Shown here piece by piece: positions 25,372 through 34,578 of a stretch of DNA of 64,000 nt (position 1 is the first letter of the stretch; each line of letters begins with the position of its first letter). Origin of the DNA: CAYSQW01 sp964433135. Its GTDB lineage: Bacteria > Acidobacteriota > Aminicenantia > Aminicenantales > Aminicenantaceae. The stretch covers positions 1 to 64,000 of the forward strand of contig CAYSQW010000002.1 of NCBI GenBank assembly GCA_964433135.1, read 5' to 3'. The notes beneath the pieces are model-generated. The model saw only the letters and a program-made list of their open reading frames with translations, was not told the origin of the DNA and ran no database searches. Both the position numbers and the translations under genes were made by a program.

Positions 25372-26139
25372 TTATCTCCATTTCCTCGATTGGATAACCG
25401 AGTGTGTGAAAAAAAGACCGAGGAAGATGAAACTCAGGTAGTAGACGATATCCGTTGTATCCAGGATGCCGCGCGTCAATCCGTCGAAATGCTGAAAAAA
25501 TGATATATAGTTGAGGACATCCTTCCAGATTCCGCTCGTCGAGAATGATGCCCAATTCAACACCCAAAACAGCAGAAGCGCCCCGAAAGTCAGAACAGCG
25601 GAAACGATCTGGTTGTCGGTCAGAGAAGAGAAGAAGATTCCGACGGCCATGAAGGCGGCGCCCATGAGAAAGAGTCCCAGATATCCGGTGAGAACGGGCG
25701 CTAATTCGGGATTTCCGAAGAGGAACGTAAACAGGGAGAGCAGGCCGTTGAGGGCGAGCATGACGAGCAGAACGAAAAGCGATGCGAAGTATTTTCCCAG
25801 GATGATCTGATTGACGGAAAGCGGCGAAGTATACAGCAGTTCATCCGTCTTGGAGCGCTTCTCTTCGGAAAACAGTCGCATGGTGAGCAGCGGGATCATC
25901 AACAGCAGGATGATGCTGATGTTGTGGAACAGCGGAGCGTACACCATCTGATTGATGTTGAGTTGCTGGAGGGCCTGGGGGTTGCGCGCCATCTGCAGCG
26001 ACTGCATGTTGAACCACCATATCAAACTCTGAAAGAAAAACCCCACCAGAACCAGAAAAACGGTGATGGTCACATACGCGATCGGAGAAGTGAAGTAGGA
26101 TTTGATTTCTTTTTTGCATACAGCCCAGATATTGTTCAT
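25372..26139 (-). CDS. ABC-2 type permease, GldF-like
   Basis: A 255-aa integral membrane protein with six predicted helices. It begins MNNIWAVCKKEIKSYFTSPI, the typical opening of GldF/NosY-type permeases, and includes the conserved segment LTMRLFSEEKRSKTDELLYT. It forms the channel of the exporter with the adjacent ATPase. The start was moved 46 codons into the frame: this ATG overlaps the ATPase stop as ATGA and starts the conserved N-terminus. Confidence 0.9.
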   Translation of the reverse strand: MNNIWAVCKKEIKSYFTSPIAYVTITVFLVLVGFFFQSLIWWFNMQSLQMARNPQALQQLNINQMVYAPLFHNISIILLLMIPLLTMRLFSEEKRSKTDELLYTSPLSVNQIILGKYFASLFVLLVMLALNGLLSLFTFLFGNPELAPVLTGYLGLFLMGAAFMAVGIFFSSLTDNQIVSAVLTFGALLLFWVLNWASFSTSGIWKDVLNYISFFQHFDGLTRGILDTTDIVYYLSFIFLGLFFTHSVIQSRKWR

Positions 26140-27065
26140 TGTTCCACGCCTCCCGAGATGATCTTGAGATAGAGGTCTTCGATGCTCATCGACATCGGGC
26201 GCATCTCCTGAAGACCGAGATCTTTGTCGACGATGCATTTGAGGATATCGTCGATCGGAGACGTGCCGTATCGCCATTCGACGGCGTATTCATTCCGCCG
26301 CCGCCTGACATCTTCAACTCCGGGGATCTCCCGCAGGAGCTCCGAAATCCGGTCTTCGCCGTCACGCAGGCGGACATGAACGCCGTCGTTGCCGCCCCTG
26401 AAGGAAGAAGTGAGCTCTTCCAGAGATCCGGAGGCCATGAGCTTGCCGTCATTGATGATAACGGCGCCGTCGCAGGTCTGGGTCACTTCGGCAAGAATAT
26501 GGGTTGAAAGGATGATCGTGTGTTCTCCTCTCAAAGAGCTGATCAATTGACGGATTTCACGGATCTGAGCGGGATCCAATCCGACGGTCGGCTCATCCAG
26601 TATGATGACCTGTGGATCGTGGAGCAGGGCCTGAGCGATGCCCACCCGCTGCCTGTATCCCTTCGATATATTTTTGATCAGGCGGCCTTGGACGTCGCCG
26701 AGACCGCACACATCGAGGGCATGGCCGACGGCCCTTCTTCGCCTTTCACGAGGGACTTGTTTGATCTCAGCGACAAATTGAAGGTATGCCTGAACCGTCA
26801 TATCCGTATAGAGCGGCAAAACTTCAGGAAGATACCCGATGATTTTCTTGATTTCATTCGGTTGTTCAAATACGTCGAAACCGGAAACGGTGGCCTTGCC
26901 GTAAGTGGCGGGTAGATAGCAGGTCAAAACCCGCATGGTCGTGGTTTTTCCCGCGGCATTGGGACCGAGCAACCCCCAAATCTTACCTTTCTCAACCGTG
27001 AAGCTGAGGTCATCGACGGCAACCAGATCACCATATTTCTTAGTAAGGTGTTCGACTTCGATCAT
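26136..27065 (-). CDS. ABC transporter ATP-binding protein, GldA-like
   Basis: A 309-aa ATPase: Walker A GPNAAGKTT, signature ISKGYRQRVGIAQALL, Walker B VIILDEPTVGLDP, and switch His in LSTHIL. The variant signature and the C-terminal extension (about residues 220-309) match the GldA/NosF-type exporters. It energises the permease and GldG-like proteins encoded next. A GAGGAG ribosome site precedes the ATG. First gene of a four-gene operon (ATPase, permease, GldG-like, DUF4340). Confidence 0.92.
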   Translation of the reverse strand: MIEVEHLTKKYGDLVAVDDLSFTVEKGKIWGLLGPNAAGKTTTMRVLTCYLPATYGKATVSGFDVFEQPNEIKKIIGYLPEVLPLYTDMTVQAYLQFVAEIKQVPRERRRRAVGHALDVCGLGDVQGRLIKNISKGYRQRVGIAQALLHDPQVIILDEPTVGLDPAQIREIRQLISSLRGEHTIILSTHILAEVTQTCDGAVIINDGKLMASGSLEELTSSFRGGNDGVHVRLRDGEDRISELLREIPGVEDVRRRRNEYAVEWRYGTSPIDDILKCIVDKDLGLQEMRPMSMSIEDLYLKIISGGVEQ

Positions 27066-27098
27066 GTCCTATCTCCTCATATTATTGTAAGGCATGAA

Positions 27099-27126
27099 GC
27101 GAACGGATAAAAAGGGATCCGCTCGC
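27099..27126. repeat. Ten-base-pair hairpin upstream of the ABC operon
   Basis: GCGAACGGAT (27099-27108) and ATCCGCTCGC (27117-27126) can pair over ten bases with one G-U when transcribed from the minus strand; the loop is 8 nt. There is no T-run. It lies 34 nt before the ATPase start and could sit in the 5' leader. Confidence 0.4.
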
Positions 27127-27145
27127 CGGAAGCCCCGTATTAATG

Positions 27146-27175
27146 AACCTTGGAGAATAACTCCGCCCCAAGGTT
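27146..27175. repeat. Hairpin between argS and the ABC operon
   Basis: AACCTTGG (27146-27153) and CCAAGGTT (27168-27175) form an 8-bp stem about 60 nt after the argS stop. The T-run lies on the plus-strand side (TTTTT), so it would be a better terminator for plus-strand transcripts than for argS. Confidence 0.35.
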
Positions 27176-27234
27176 TTTGGTTGCATGGTTTTTAAGCCCA
27201 TACGAATACCCTCCCGGAGTAAAATGTGTCCGGA

Positions 27235-29169
27235 TCACATGCGATGGGGCCGGGGGATCCCCATCAGCGACAGCGCTTTCGACAATGTCCGCTCAATGTA
27301 AACGAGCGTTAGCAGTCGTATGTCCCGAATCTTTCGATTTTTTTCGAACAGAATCGGGTATTTATGATAATAAGCATTAAATTTTTGGCAGAGATTAAAT
27401 GCGAATTTAGCCAGGTGTGAGAATTCCAGTGAGCGCAGAGAATGAAGAACCTCATCATCGCATTGAGATCCGTAAAAAATCAGATCCCAGAAATCGGACA
27501 TCTCGGATTCGGAGAGTGCGTCCAGGGGGATTTCGTTTTCGGCCCTGCGCTTGATGTCGGAAAGTTCGGTGCCCTCCATCGCTTTGAGTTTTTTGAAGAT
27601 GCTCCGGATGCGAACCAGCGTGTATTGGAGATAAGGACCGGTTTCGCCTTCGAAGCTGAGTGCCTCCTCGAAGTCGAAAACGATGAGGGAATTGCGTGAG
27701 AATTTCAGCATGAAATATCGCAGGGCGCCGCAGGCGATCTTGTGGGCCGTGTCCCTTTTCCTTTCTTCGCTGAAGTCGGGATTGCGTTGGGCGACTTCCG
27801 TCAGGGCCTTTTCCTGAAGGCGGTCGATGAGGTCGTCGGCTTTAACACCCAGGCCTTTACGGCCGGATACCTCGTGGAAGGCTTTTTCCTGATTTCCTTC
27901 CGCTGCTTTCAATCCCAATTCGGTGAGGCTTTTGGGTGAGAGAGCCACCATCTCATAAGAGAAGTGGATCGAATGATCCGCTTCCCGGTTGTATTGAAGC
28001 GATCTCAATCCCTGTGCGACGACTTTCTGGAGATAGGCCTGACGTGTGTCGATGACATTGTATACCAGGGACGCTTTCCCGAAATCAGGATTGAATGAAC
28101 TCGGGTGATCGGAGGTGATCCATATCGTGTGATCATTTATTTCCTCAAAGGGCTTATAGAAAAAGTCCTGATCCAAGAGCCCGAATTTCCACAGCTGGTA
28201 GGCAATATCCTTGCCTACGTATGTTACGGTTCCGTCCGATCGGACGATGATTTTCACTTGATCCTGAGAGTCTTCCAGAGACATGACCCAGCAGCCTTTA
28301 TTTTCACCGCTTTCGGCGAAGGAGATGGCGTGCTTTTGCTTGAGCAGATGAAATGCTCTTTCCCAAAATTTGAGGTGCAGGATGCTGCTTTCACACGGCA
28401 GAACATCGTAGCTTATATCCAAACGGCGCATGGTACGAAGATGGGCCCGCAGAATCCGGCGGGAAATAATGTGGGCCAGTGCCGCCTCGGGGGGTTCACC
28501 CTGCTCGATATTTTTAAGGATACGGCTTCGAATTTTTTGGGCGTCGGCATTTTCTTCCAGAAATGCGGAAACCCGGGTGTAAAGATCCCAGCAGTAATAG
28601 TCGAAAGGATCCTCGATCGTCTCGATCTCAGCCGCGACTTTTTGCTCCATTTTCATGAAGCCGAATACGATGTCCACGACCTGGATTCCCGTATCGTCGA
28701 TGTAATTCTGAACTTCGACGCGTTCTCCCTTGTATTTCAGGCAGCGGCTCAGTGTGTCTCCCAGGATCGCATTGCGAAGATGTCCGATATGAGCCGCTTT
28801 GTTGGGATTGATGTTGGTGTGCTCGATAATGATCTTCGTTTCTTCCGGGTCCAGGGAGCTTTCTTCCACCGTATCCAGAAAGCGGCGGAAAAAATCACCT
28901 CGTTTCAGGAAAAGATTGATGAATCCTCCGCCGGCCACTTCGACCTTTTCGATCCCGGGCAGTGATTCGAGCAGGGGGCGGATCTCTTCGGCGATCTCGC
29001 GTGGAGAGCGCTTCAGAACCTTAGCCATTGAAAAAGGGAAGGCTGTGGCGTAATCACCCATGGAAATCTGGGGTGCGGTGGAGATTTCAAGGGGAGTCTC
29101 CTCCACGGGATATTTCTCTTTCAGCAATTCGAGGATGCAGGTTTTCAAGCTCTCTTTGATTTGACTCAT
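27235..29169 (-). CDS. argS: Arginyl-tRNA synthetase
   Basis: A 644-aa class I synthetase with the N-terminal Add-1 domain, the HIGH motif in AAHIGHLRNAILGD, a catalytic core with SDHPSSFNPDFGKASLV, the KMSKS-equivalent region around MVALSPKSLTELG, and the C-terminal DALR anticodon-binding domain (YLQYTLVRIRSIFKKL onward). It is longer than the E. coli enzyme (577 aa), as in many other bacteria. There is no ribosome site; a TGCTATAAT promoter ends 12 nt before the ATG, so the transcript should be nearly leaderless. Divergent from the glycine cleavage operon. Confidence 0.95.
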   Translation of the reverse strand: MSQIKESLKTCILELLKEKYPVEETPLEISTAPQISMGDYATAFPFSMAKVLKRSPREIAEEIRPLLESLPGIEKVEVAGGGFINLFLKRGDFFRRFLDTVEESSLDPEETKIIIEHTNINPNKAAHIGHLRNAILGDTLSRCLKYKGERVEVQNYIDDTGIQVVDIVFGFMKMEQKVAAEIETIEDPFDYYCWDLYTRVSAFLEENADAQKIRSRILKNIEQGEPPEAALAHIISRRILRAHLRTMRRLDISYDVLPCESSILHLKFWERAFHLLKQKHAISFAESGENKGCWVMSLEDSQDQVKIIVRSDGTVTYVGKDIAYQLWKFGLLDQDFFYKPFEEINDHTIWITSDHPSSFNPDFGKASLVYNVIDTRQAYLQKVVAQGLRSLQYNREADHSIHFSYEMVALSPKSLTELGLKAAEGNQEKAFHEVSGRKGLGVKADDLIDRLQEKALTEVAQRNPDFSEERKRDTAHKIACGALRYFMLKFSRNSLIVFDFEEALSFEGETGPYLQYTLVRIRSIFKKLKAMEGTELSDIKRRAENEIPLDALSESEMSDFWDLIFYGSQCDDEVLHSLRSLEFSHLAKFAFNLCQKFNAYYHKYPILFEKNRKIRDIRLLTLVYIERTLSKALSLMGIPRPHRM

Positions 29170-29181
29170 GATTGGTTAATA

Positions 29182-29209
29182 ATTATAGCAGATTGGAATG
29201 AATGGGCAA
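29182..29209 (-). promoter_or_regulatory. argS promoter
   Basis: TTGCCC (29209-29204), 16-nt spacer, TATAAT (29187-29182) with extended TGC in front. The expected start is about 6 nt before the argS ATG. Confidence 0.6.
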
Positions 29210-29287
29210 GAGGAAGCAAGGATTTTTCTTGCATCGCTCCATTTTCTGTGGTACTTAATTATTTTTATATAAGATAGAGGGAACATC

Positions 29288-30373
29288 ATGAAAAAAACAC
29301 GTCTTAATGCCTGCCATAAGCAGCTGAATGCAAAGATGGTAGAGTTCTGTGGTTGGGAAATGCCCATCCAATATATGGGTATTATGGAAGAACATTTAGC
29401 CGTTCGGACCAAGGCCGGTCTCTTCGATGTCAGTCATATGGGAGAGATTATGGTCTCCGGAAATCAGGCGTTGGATTATGTCCAGCGCTTATCCCCGAAT
29501 AATGCGGCCCGTCTGGCTGTCGGCAAAGCGCAGTACACGGCCTTGACAACACCCGAAGGAACGTTCGTCGACGACATGCTGGTATACTGCCTGGGAGAGA
29601 AAGACTACCTTCTGGTTGTCAACGCCGCCAACATCGATAAGGATTTTGCCTGGGTCGACAGCCATAAATCCGGTTTCGACGTCAGCGTGAGCAACTTGAG
29701 CGACGCGTATTCGCAGCTGGCTCTTCAAGGTCCCAAGGCGAGGGAAATCCTGGAGCCGTTGACGGACGTCGATCTCGAGGAGATGAAGACCTTTGCGTTT
29801 GCGATGGGGAAAGTCGCCGGTGAAGAAGCCCTGATCTCCCGGACCGGATATACCGGAGAAGACGGCTATGAGATCTATACGCTTTCTGAAAATCCCGCAA
29901 AAATATGGGACGCCGTCATGGAACAGGGAAAATCATTGGGAATCCATCCCATAGGCTTGGGAGCTCGCGACACCCTTCGGTTGGAAGCCATGCTGATGCT
30001 TTACGGCAATGATATCGATGAAACCACAACCGTACTTGAAGCCGGGTTGCGCTGGGTCGTCAAGTTCAAGAAAGGGGATTTTCTTGGTCGTGATGCTTTG
30101 CTCAAACAGAAAGAGGAAGGATTGAAGCGTCGGCTCGTCGGATTTGAGTTGGTGGGGAAGGGAATCGCACGGCCGCATTTCCCGGTCTACATCGGTGAAG
30201 AACGCGTCGGGGAAGTCAATTCCGGTACATTCGTGCCGTTCCTGAAAAAAAGCATCGGAACCACTTACCTGCCCATCGAAAAGACGGAAATCGGGACGGA
30301 ATTCGACATCGAAATCCGAGGCAGAAAAACACGGGCGAAAGTTGTGCCCACCCCTTTTTATAAACGAGACTAG
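29288..30373 (+). CDS. gcvT: Glycine cleavage system T protein (aminomethyltransferase)
   Basis: A 361-aa GcvT, which moves the methylene group from the lipoyl-bound aminomethyl intermediate to tetrahydrofolate and releases ammonia. Family motifs: CGWEMPIQYMGIMEEH, FDVSHMGEI, SRTGYTGEDGYEIY and the C-terminal domain with GTFVPFLKKSIGTTYLP. First gene of a tightly spaced glycine operon; AGAGGGA precedes the ATG. Length is typical. Confidence 0.95.
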   Translation: MKKTRLNACHKQLNAKMVEFCGWEMPIQYMGIMEEHLAVRTKAGLFDVSHMGEIMVSGNQALDYVQRLSPNNAARLAVGKAQYTALTTPEGTFVDDMLVYCLGEKDYLLVVNAANIDKDFAWVDSHKSGFDVSVSNLSDAYSQLALQGPKAREILEPLTDVDLEEMKTFAFAMGKVAGEEALISRTGYTGEDGYEIYTLSENPAKIWDAVMEQGKSLGIHPIGLGARDTLRLEAMLMLYGNDIDETTTVLEAGLRWVVKFKKGDFLGRDALLKQKEEGLKRRLVGFELVGKGIARPHFPVYIGEERVGEVNSGTFVPFLKKSIGTTYLPIEKTEIGTEFDIEIRGRKTRAKVVPTPFYKRD

Positions 30374-30426
30374 GACGGGGAATTATCGAAGAGAGAAATC
30401 CCCGTATTTCTTCATAGGAGGAAGGA

Positions 30427-30813
30427 ATGTATTCAGATAAGAATTATTACACTAAAGATCATGAATGGGTGAAAATCGAAGGCGATGAATGCACCATCGG
30501 TATAACTGATTTTGCGCAGAAGCAGCTTGGAGACGTTGTGTATGTGGAGATGCCGGAGATCGGCACCCAGCTTGAAGTTCACCAATCCATCGGGGTTATC
30601 GAATCGGTGAAGGCCGTATCCGATGTCTATTCACCGCTCTCCGGTGAAGTGACGGCCGTGAACGAGGATCTGAATGATTCGCCTGAACTGGTTAATGAGG
30701 ATCCGCATGAAAAAGGCTGGATCATTCGGCTGAAAATGAAGGACGAATCCGAGATCCAAAATCTGATGAAGGTTTCGGAATACGAAAAGTTTCTTGATGG
30801 AATAGAGGACTGA
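30427..30813 (+). CDS. gcvH: Glycine cleavage system H protein
   Basis: A 128-aa lipoyl carrier. The lipoylated lysine is K62 in IESVKAVSD, within the biotin/lipoyl hammerhead fold (YTKDHEWVK at the start, SPLSGEV after the lysine). It shuttles the aminomethyl group between the P, T and L proteins. An excellent AGGAGGAA ribosome site precedes it. The L protein and lipoylation genes are not in the window. Confidence 0.96.
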   Translation: MYSDKNYYTKDHEWVKIEGDECTIGITDFAQKQLGDVVYVEMPEIGTQLEVHQSIGVIESVKAVSDVYSPLSGEVTAVNEDLNDSPELVNEDPHEKGWIIRLKMKDESEIQNLMKVSEYEKFLDGIED

Positions 30814-30848
30814 TTCCCGGCCCCTCGTCGAGAACGAAAAATCAGCCA

Positions 30849-32198
30849 ATGAGTTATCTATCGTTAAGCGACAAAGATAAAAAGGAAATGCTCTCCAAGC
30901 TGGGGGTCGATTCTCCTGGGGATCTGTTCCGGTCAATCCCGGACGAAATCAAGCTGAAACGGCGTTTGCGAATTCCTGAAGCATTGAGCGAACCGGAAAT
31001 GCTGGAATACTTTGAACATGCGGGGCTGCGGAATGATTTTGTGAAGGGTCTCTCATTTCTGGGAGCGGGAGCGTATCCCCATGTTATTCCCACCGTCGTC
31101 GATTACCTGTCGAGCCGGGGAGAATTTGTCAGCCCCTATACGCCGTATCAGCCGGAAGTCAGCCAGGGAACGCTTCAGATCATTTTTGAGTTTCAAAGTT
31201 TGATCTGCCAGTTGACCGGTATGGATATTGCTAACGCCTCACTTTACGACGGAGCTTCAGGAGCCGCGGAAGCGGTCTTGATGGCGCAGAGATTGACACG
31301 CAAATCCAAAGTCCTGGTGGCGAAAACCCTTAATCCCCAGTACCTCCAAGTGATATGCACCTACATCAGAAATTTGGATGTCGAACTGGAAGAGATCGAT
31401 TTCAACGAAAGCGGCCGGATCGATATGGATGATCTCCGGAAGCGGATGGACGATACCACCGCCGTGGTCGTGACCCAGTCCCCCAATTTTTACGGAGTGA
31501 TTGAAGATTTGCAGGCGATATCCGATCTGGCTCATGAAAACAAGGCTCTCTCAGCTGTCGTGGTGTCGGAAGCGGTTTCTCTGGGGCTGCTGAAGCCTCC
31601 GGGAGAGCAAGGCGCGGATATCGTTACCGGAGAGGCCCAATCTCTGGGAATGCCCTTGAGTTTCGGCGGGCCGTTCCTCGGGTTCATGGCTTGCGGAAAG
31701 AAGTTCGTTCGACAATTCCCTGGACGGATAGCCGGACAAACCGCTGATGAGGACGGAAAGCGCGGTTATGTGCTGACGCTCTCGACACGGGAACAGCACA
31801 TCCGACGTGAGCGGGCCACCTCCAATATTTGCACGAACCAAGCATTGTGTATGCTGAGAGCCGCGATATACATGGAAACACTGGGTAAAGACGGACTTCG
31901 TGAGCTGGCTGTGCGGAATGTGGATAAAGCTCAATATGCGTTGGAGAAGCTTTGTGAGCTTCCGGGTGTGAGGAGGAAATTGTCGGGACCGATTTTCAAT
32001 GAATTCGTATTGGAGTTCGATCGTCCTTGGCATGAACTGGAAGGAGTGCTGCGCGGCCGAGGCCTTTTCGGGGGATTGGCCGTGGGCGGCTTTTCATCCG
32101 GCAATGACCGCTGCGTGCTTTGCTGCGTCACCGAAGTGCATCGTCGTGGGGATATCGACCTCCTGGTTTCCACGCTCAAGGAAGCGCTGAAATCCTGA
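30849..32198 (+). CDS. gcvPA: Glycine dehydrogenase (decarboxylating) subunit 1
   Basis: A 449-aa alpha subunit of the split P protein, the pyridoxal-phosphate glycine decarboxylase. Family segments seen: FLGAGAYPHVIPTVV, FVSPYTPYQPEVSQGTLQ, NASLYDGASGAAEAVLMA and RREHIRRERATSNICTNQ-like text (REQHIRRERATSNICTNQ). The split gcvPA/gcvPB form is typical of Firmicutes, Thermotogae, archaea and several anaerobic phyla rather than Proteobacteria with fused GcvP. Confidence 0.95.
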   Translation: MSYLSLSDKDKKEMLSKLGVDSPGDLFRSIPDEIKLKRRLRIPEALSEPEMLEYFEHAGLRNDFVKGLSFLGAGAYPHVIPTVVDYLSSRGEFVSPYTPYQPEVSQGTLQIIFEFQSLICQLTGMDIANASLYDGASGAAEAVLMAQRLTRKSKVLVAKTLNPQYLQVICTYIRNLDVELEEIDFNESGRIDMDDLRKRMDDTTAVVVTQSPNFYGVIEDLQAISDLAHENKALSAVVVSEAVSLGLLKPPGEQGADIVTGEAQSLGMPLSFGGPFLGFMACGKKFVRQFPGRIAGQTADEDGKRGYVLTLSTREQHIRRERATSNICTNQALCMLRAAIYMETLGKDGLRELAVRNVDKAQYALEKLCELPGVRRKLSGPIFNEFVLEFDRPWHELEGVLRGRGLFGGLAVGGFSSGNDRCVLCCVTEVHRRGDIDLLVSTLKEALKS

Positions 32199-32231
32199 GG
32201 ATTTTCAGGATCCGGACAAAGGAAAAGAAAC

Positions 32232-33692
32232 ATGATTAGAGAACCATTGATATTTGAAATCAGCGACCCAGGCAAACGCGCGTATGTCCTGCCCGAATCC
32301 GACGTCCCGGCCCGTGAGGATGCCCTCGAGGATGTTCCTCTGCGTGACGAGATCGCCGGTTTTCCTCAGGTTTCGGAGATCGAGGTGGTCCGGCATTTCA
32401 CTCGGCTTTCTCAGACAAATTACTGCATCGATATAGGTTTGTATCCCTTGGGATCCTGCACCATGAAATACAATCCCAAGATCAATGAAAAACTGGCGGG
32501 ACTCCCTGGATTGTCGGCGGTTCATCCGCTGGCCCCGGAAGAATCGGTTCAAGGGAATCTTGAAATTCTCAAGCGCTCGGAAGAACTATTGTGTGAGATC
32601 ACCGGGATGGACGCGTTCACGCTGCAGCCGTCAGCAGGGGCTCAGGGTGAACTTTTGGGAATGATGCTCATTCGGGCGTGTCTGACCGGCAGGGGCGATC
32701 CCCGCACCACTGTTTTGATCCCCGATTCGGCGCACGGTACGAATCCTTCAAGCGCTCATGTGTGCGGATATAAGGTGCGAGAGGTCAAGTCCAATCCCGA
32801 GGGAACGATCGATTTGGATGATCTGGAAGCAAACATGACCGAAGAGGTCGCCGCGATCATGATCACCAATCCGAATACGCTGGGAGTTTTCGAAAAGGAT
32901 ATCCGGAAGATCGCGAGCATCGTGCATGCTCGGGGTGGATTGGTGTATATGGACGGGGCCAATATGAACGCTTTAATGGGAACCTGTCGTCCCGGGGATA
33001 TGGATGTCGATGTTATTCATCTCAATCTCCATAAAACCTTTTCCACCCCCCACGGCGGAGGAGGACCGGGCTCAGGTCCCGTCGGCGTGAAGCTTGAAAT
33101 GGAGCCCTACCTCCCGATGCCGGTGTTGAACCGAGAAGGAAAAGATTTGCGATGGGATTTCGACCGGCCGCAAAGTATAGGAAAGGTGAGGAGCTTTTTC
33201 GGTAATTTCCTGGTCGTCGTCAAGGCTTTAGCCTACATCCTGGCGCTGGGTCCGGACGGGATTCGTGAGGTGTCGGAATTTGCGGTTCTCAACGCCAATT
33301 ATATCCGCAAGAGCCTGGAAGACGAGTTTTACCTGAAATATGAAACCGACACTTTGCATGAATGCGTATTCTCGGATAAAAAACAGCTGGAATACGGGGT
33401 GAGTAATCTGGATATCGCGAAGCGGCTGATCGATTTGGGGGTGCACCCGCCGACCATGTCTTTTCCGCTGATCGTACACGGAGCCCTTATGATCGAACCC
33501 ACGGAAACCGAAAGCAAGCGGGATCTCGACCATTTTATCGAAGCCATGAAGCGGATCGCCCGCGAAGCCGGGGAAAATCCTGATATTCTCAAATCCGCTC
33601 CTCATCATTCCTATGTGAGACGTTTAGATGAGACAAAAGCGGCGCGCAATCCTGTTTTGAGGTGGACCGCCGAAAACGAGACCAGGGATTAA
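32232..33692 (+). CDS. gcvPB: Glycine dehydrogenase (decarboxylating) subunit 2
   Basis: A 486-aa beta subunit of the split P protein, carrying the pyridoxal-phosphate lysine (K268 in HLNLHKTFSTPHGGGGPG). It opens with FPQVSEIEVVRHFTRLS and holds DSAHGTNPSSAHVCGY. It forms the heterodimer with GcvPA encoded 33 nt upstream. Confidence 0.96.
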   Translation: MIREPLIFEISDPGKRAYVLPESDVPAREDALEDVPLRDEIAGFPQVSEIEVVRHFTRLSQTNYCIDIGLYPLGSCTMKYNPKINEKLAGLPGLSAVHPLAPEESVQGNLEILKRSEELLCEITGMDAFTLQPSAGAQGELLGMMLIRACLTGRGDPRTTVLIPDSAHGTNPSSAHVCGYKVREVKSNPEGTIDLDDLEANMTEEVAAIMITNPNTLGVFEKDIRKIASIVHARGGLVYMDGANMNALMGTCRPGDMDVDVIHLNLHKTFSTPHGGGGPGSGPVGVKLEMEPYLPMPVLNREGKDLRWDFDRPQSIGKVRSFFGNFLVVVKALAYILALGPDGIREVSEFAVLNANYIRKSLEDEFYLKYETDTLHECVFSDKKQLEYGVSNLDIAKRLIDLGVHPPTMSFPLIVHGALMIEPTETESKRDLDHFIEAMKRIAREAGENPDILKSAPHHSYVRRLDETKAARNPVLRWTAENETRD

Positions 33693-33729
33693 ACCCGTTT
33701 TTTAAATAAGAAAAAGAAGAGCGATAGGG

Positions 33730-34578
33730 ATGTCTATACAAAAATTGATCATGAATCTCCAGAAATTCTGGACGGATCAGGGGTGCTACTTGGCGCAGCC
33801 TTATGATGTCGAGGTGGGAGCCGGAACCATGACGCCGGATACGTTTTTCAGGGTTCTCGGAAGGAAGAATTGGAGGGTGTCCTATGTGCAGCCTTCAAGG
33901 CGACCCACGGACGGCCGCTACGGGGACAATCCTCACAGGGTACAAAAGCACCACCAGTTTCAAGTCATCATGAAACCTTCTCCCGAAGACATTCAAGATC
34001 TTTACATCCAAAGCCTCTCATCGCTCGGCATCAATCTTACGGAGCACGACATCCGGTTTGATGAAGACAATTGGGAATCTCCGACCATCGGAGCATGGGG
34101 CGTCGGTTGGCAGGTCCTGCTCGACGGGCTGGAAATCACGCAGTTTACATATTTTCAGCAAGCCGGGGGAATGGAAACGTTTCCGGTCCCTGTGGAGATC
34201 ACCTACGGCCTGGAAAGACTGGAAATGTTTCTTGAGGGCCGAGATGACATATATCAGTTGAAATGGTCGGAAGACGTCAGCTACCGGGATCTGCGCCATC
34301 AGGAAGAAAAGGAATTTTCAGAGTACAACTTCAATCAGGCCGACACCGAAATGCTGCGGACGTCTTTTGCCTTGAATGAAGCCGAAGCACAGCAGCTCAT
34401 CGGGAAGGATCTGTTGCATCCGGCATATGATTACTGCTTGAAGTGCTCGCATTTCTTTAATTTGCTGGATGCGCGCGGCGCCGTCGGAGTGACGGAAAGG
34501 GTGAAGATGATTGCGAGTATTCGTAATCTGGTCAATCAGATCGCAAAACGATATGCGGAACGGGAGACGGAGGTCTGA
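33730..34578 (+). CDS. glyQ: Glycyl-tRNA synthetase alpha subunit
   Basis: A 282-aa class II catalytic subunit of the bacterial alpha2-beta2 GlyRS. Signature text includes LNLQKFWTDQGC-like MNLQKFWTDQGCYLAQPYD, VEVGAGTMTPDTFFRVLG, YVQPSRRPTDGRYGDNPHR and FTYFQQAGGMET. Length is slightly below E. coli's 303 aa. It follows gcvPB by 37 nt and its stop overlaps the glyS start by one base (TGATG), so the subunits are coupled. Confidence 0.96.
   Translation: MSIQKLIMNLQKFWTDQGCYLAQPYDVEVGAGTMTPDTFFRVLGRKNWRVSYVQPSRRPTDGRYGDNPHRVQKHHQFQVIMKPSPEDIQDLYIQSLSSLGINLTEHDIRFDEDNWESPTIGAWGVGWQVLLDGLEITQFTYFQQAGGMETFPVPVEITYGLERLEMFLEGRDDIYQLKWSEDVSYRDLRHQEEKEFSEYNFNQADTEMLRTSFALNEAEAQQLIGKDLLHPAYDYCLKCSHFFNLLDARGAVGVTERVKMIASIRNLVNQIAKRYAERETEV

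Noticed and set aside
29170..29287. Glycine riboswitch before gcvT
   Set aside because: The divergent region is only 118 nt, partly taken by the argS promoter, and lacks the glycine aptamer core.
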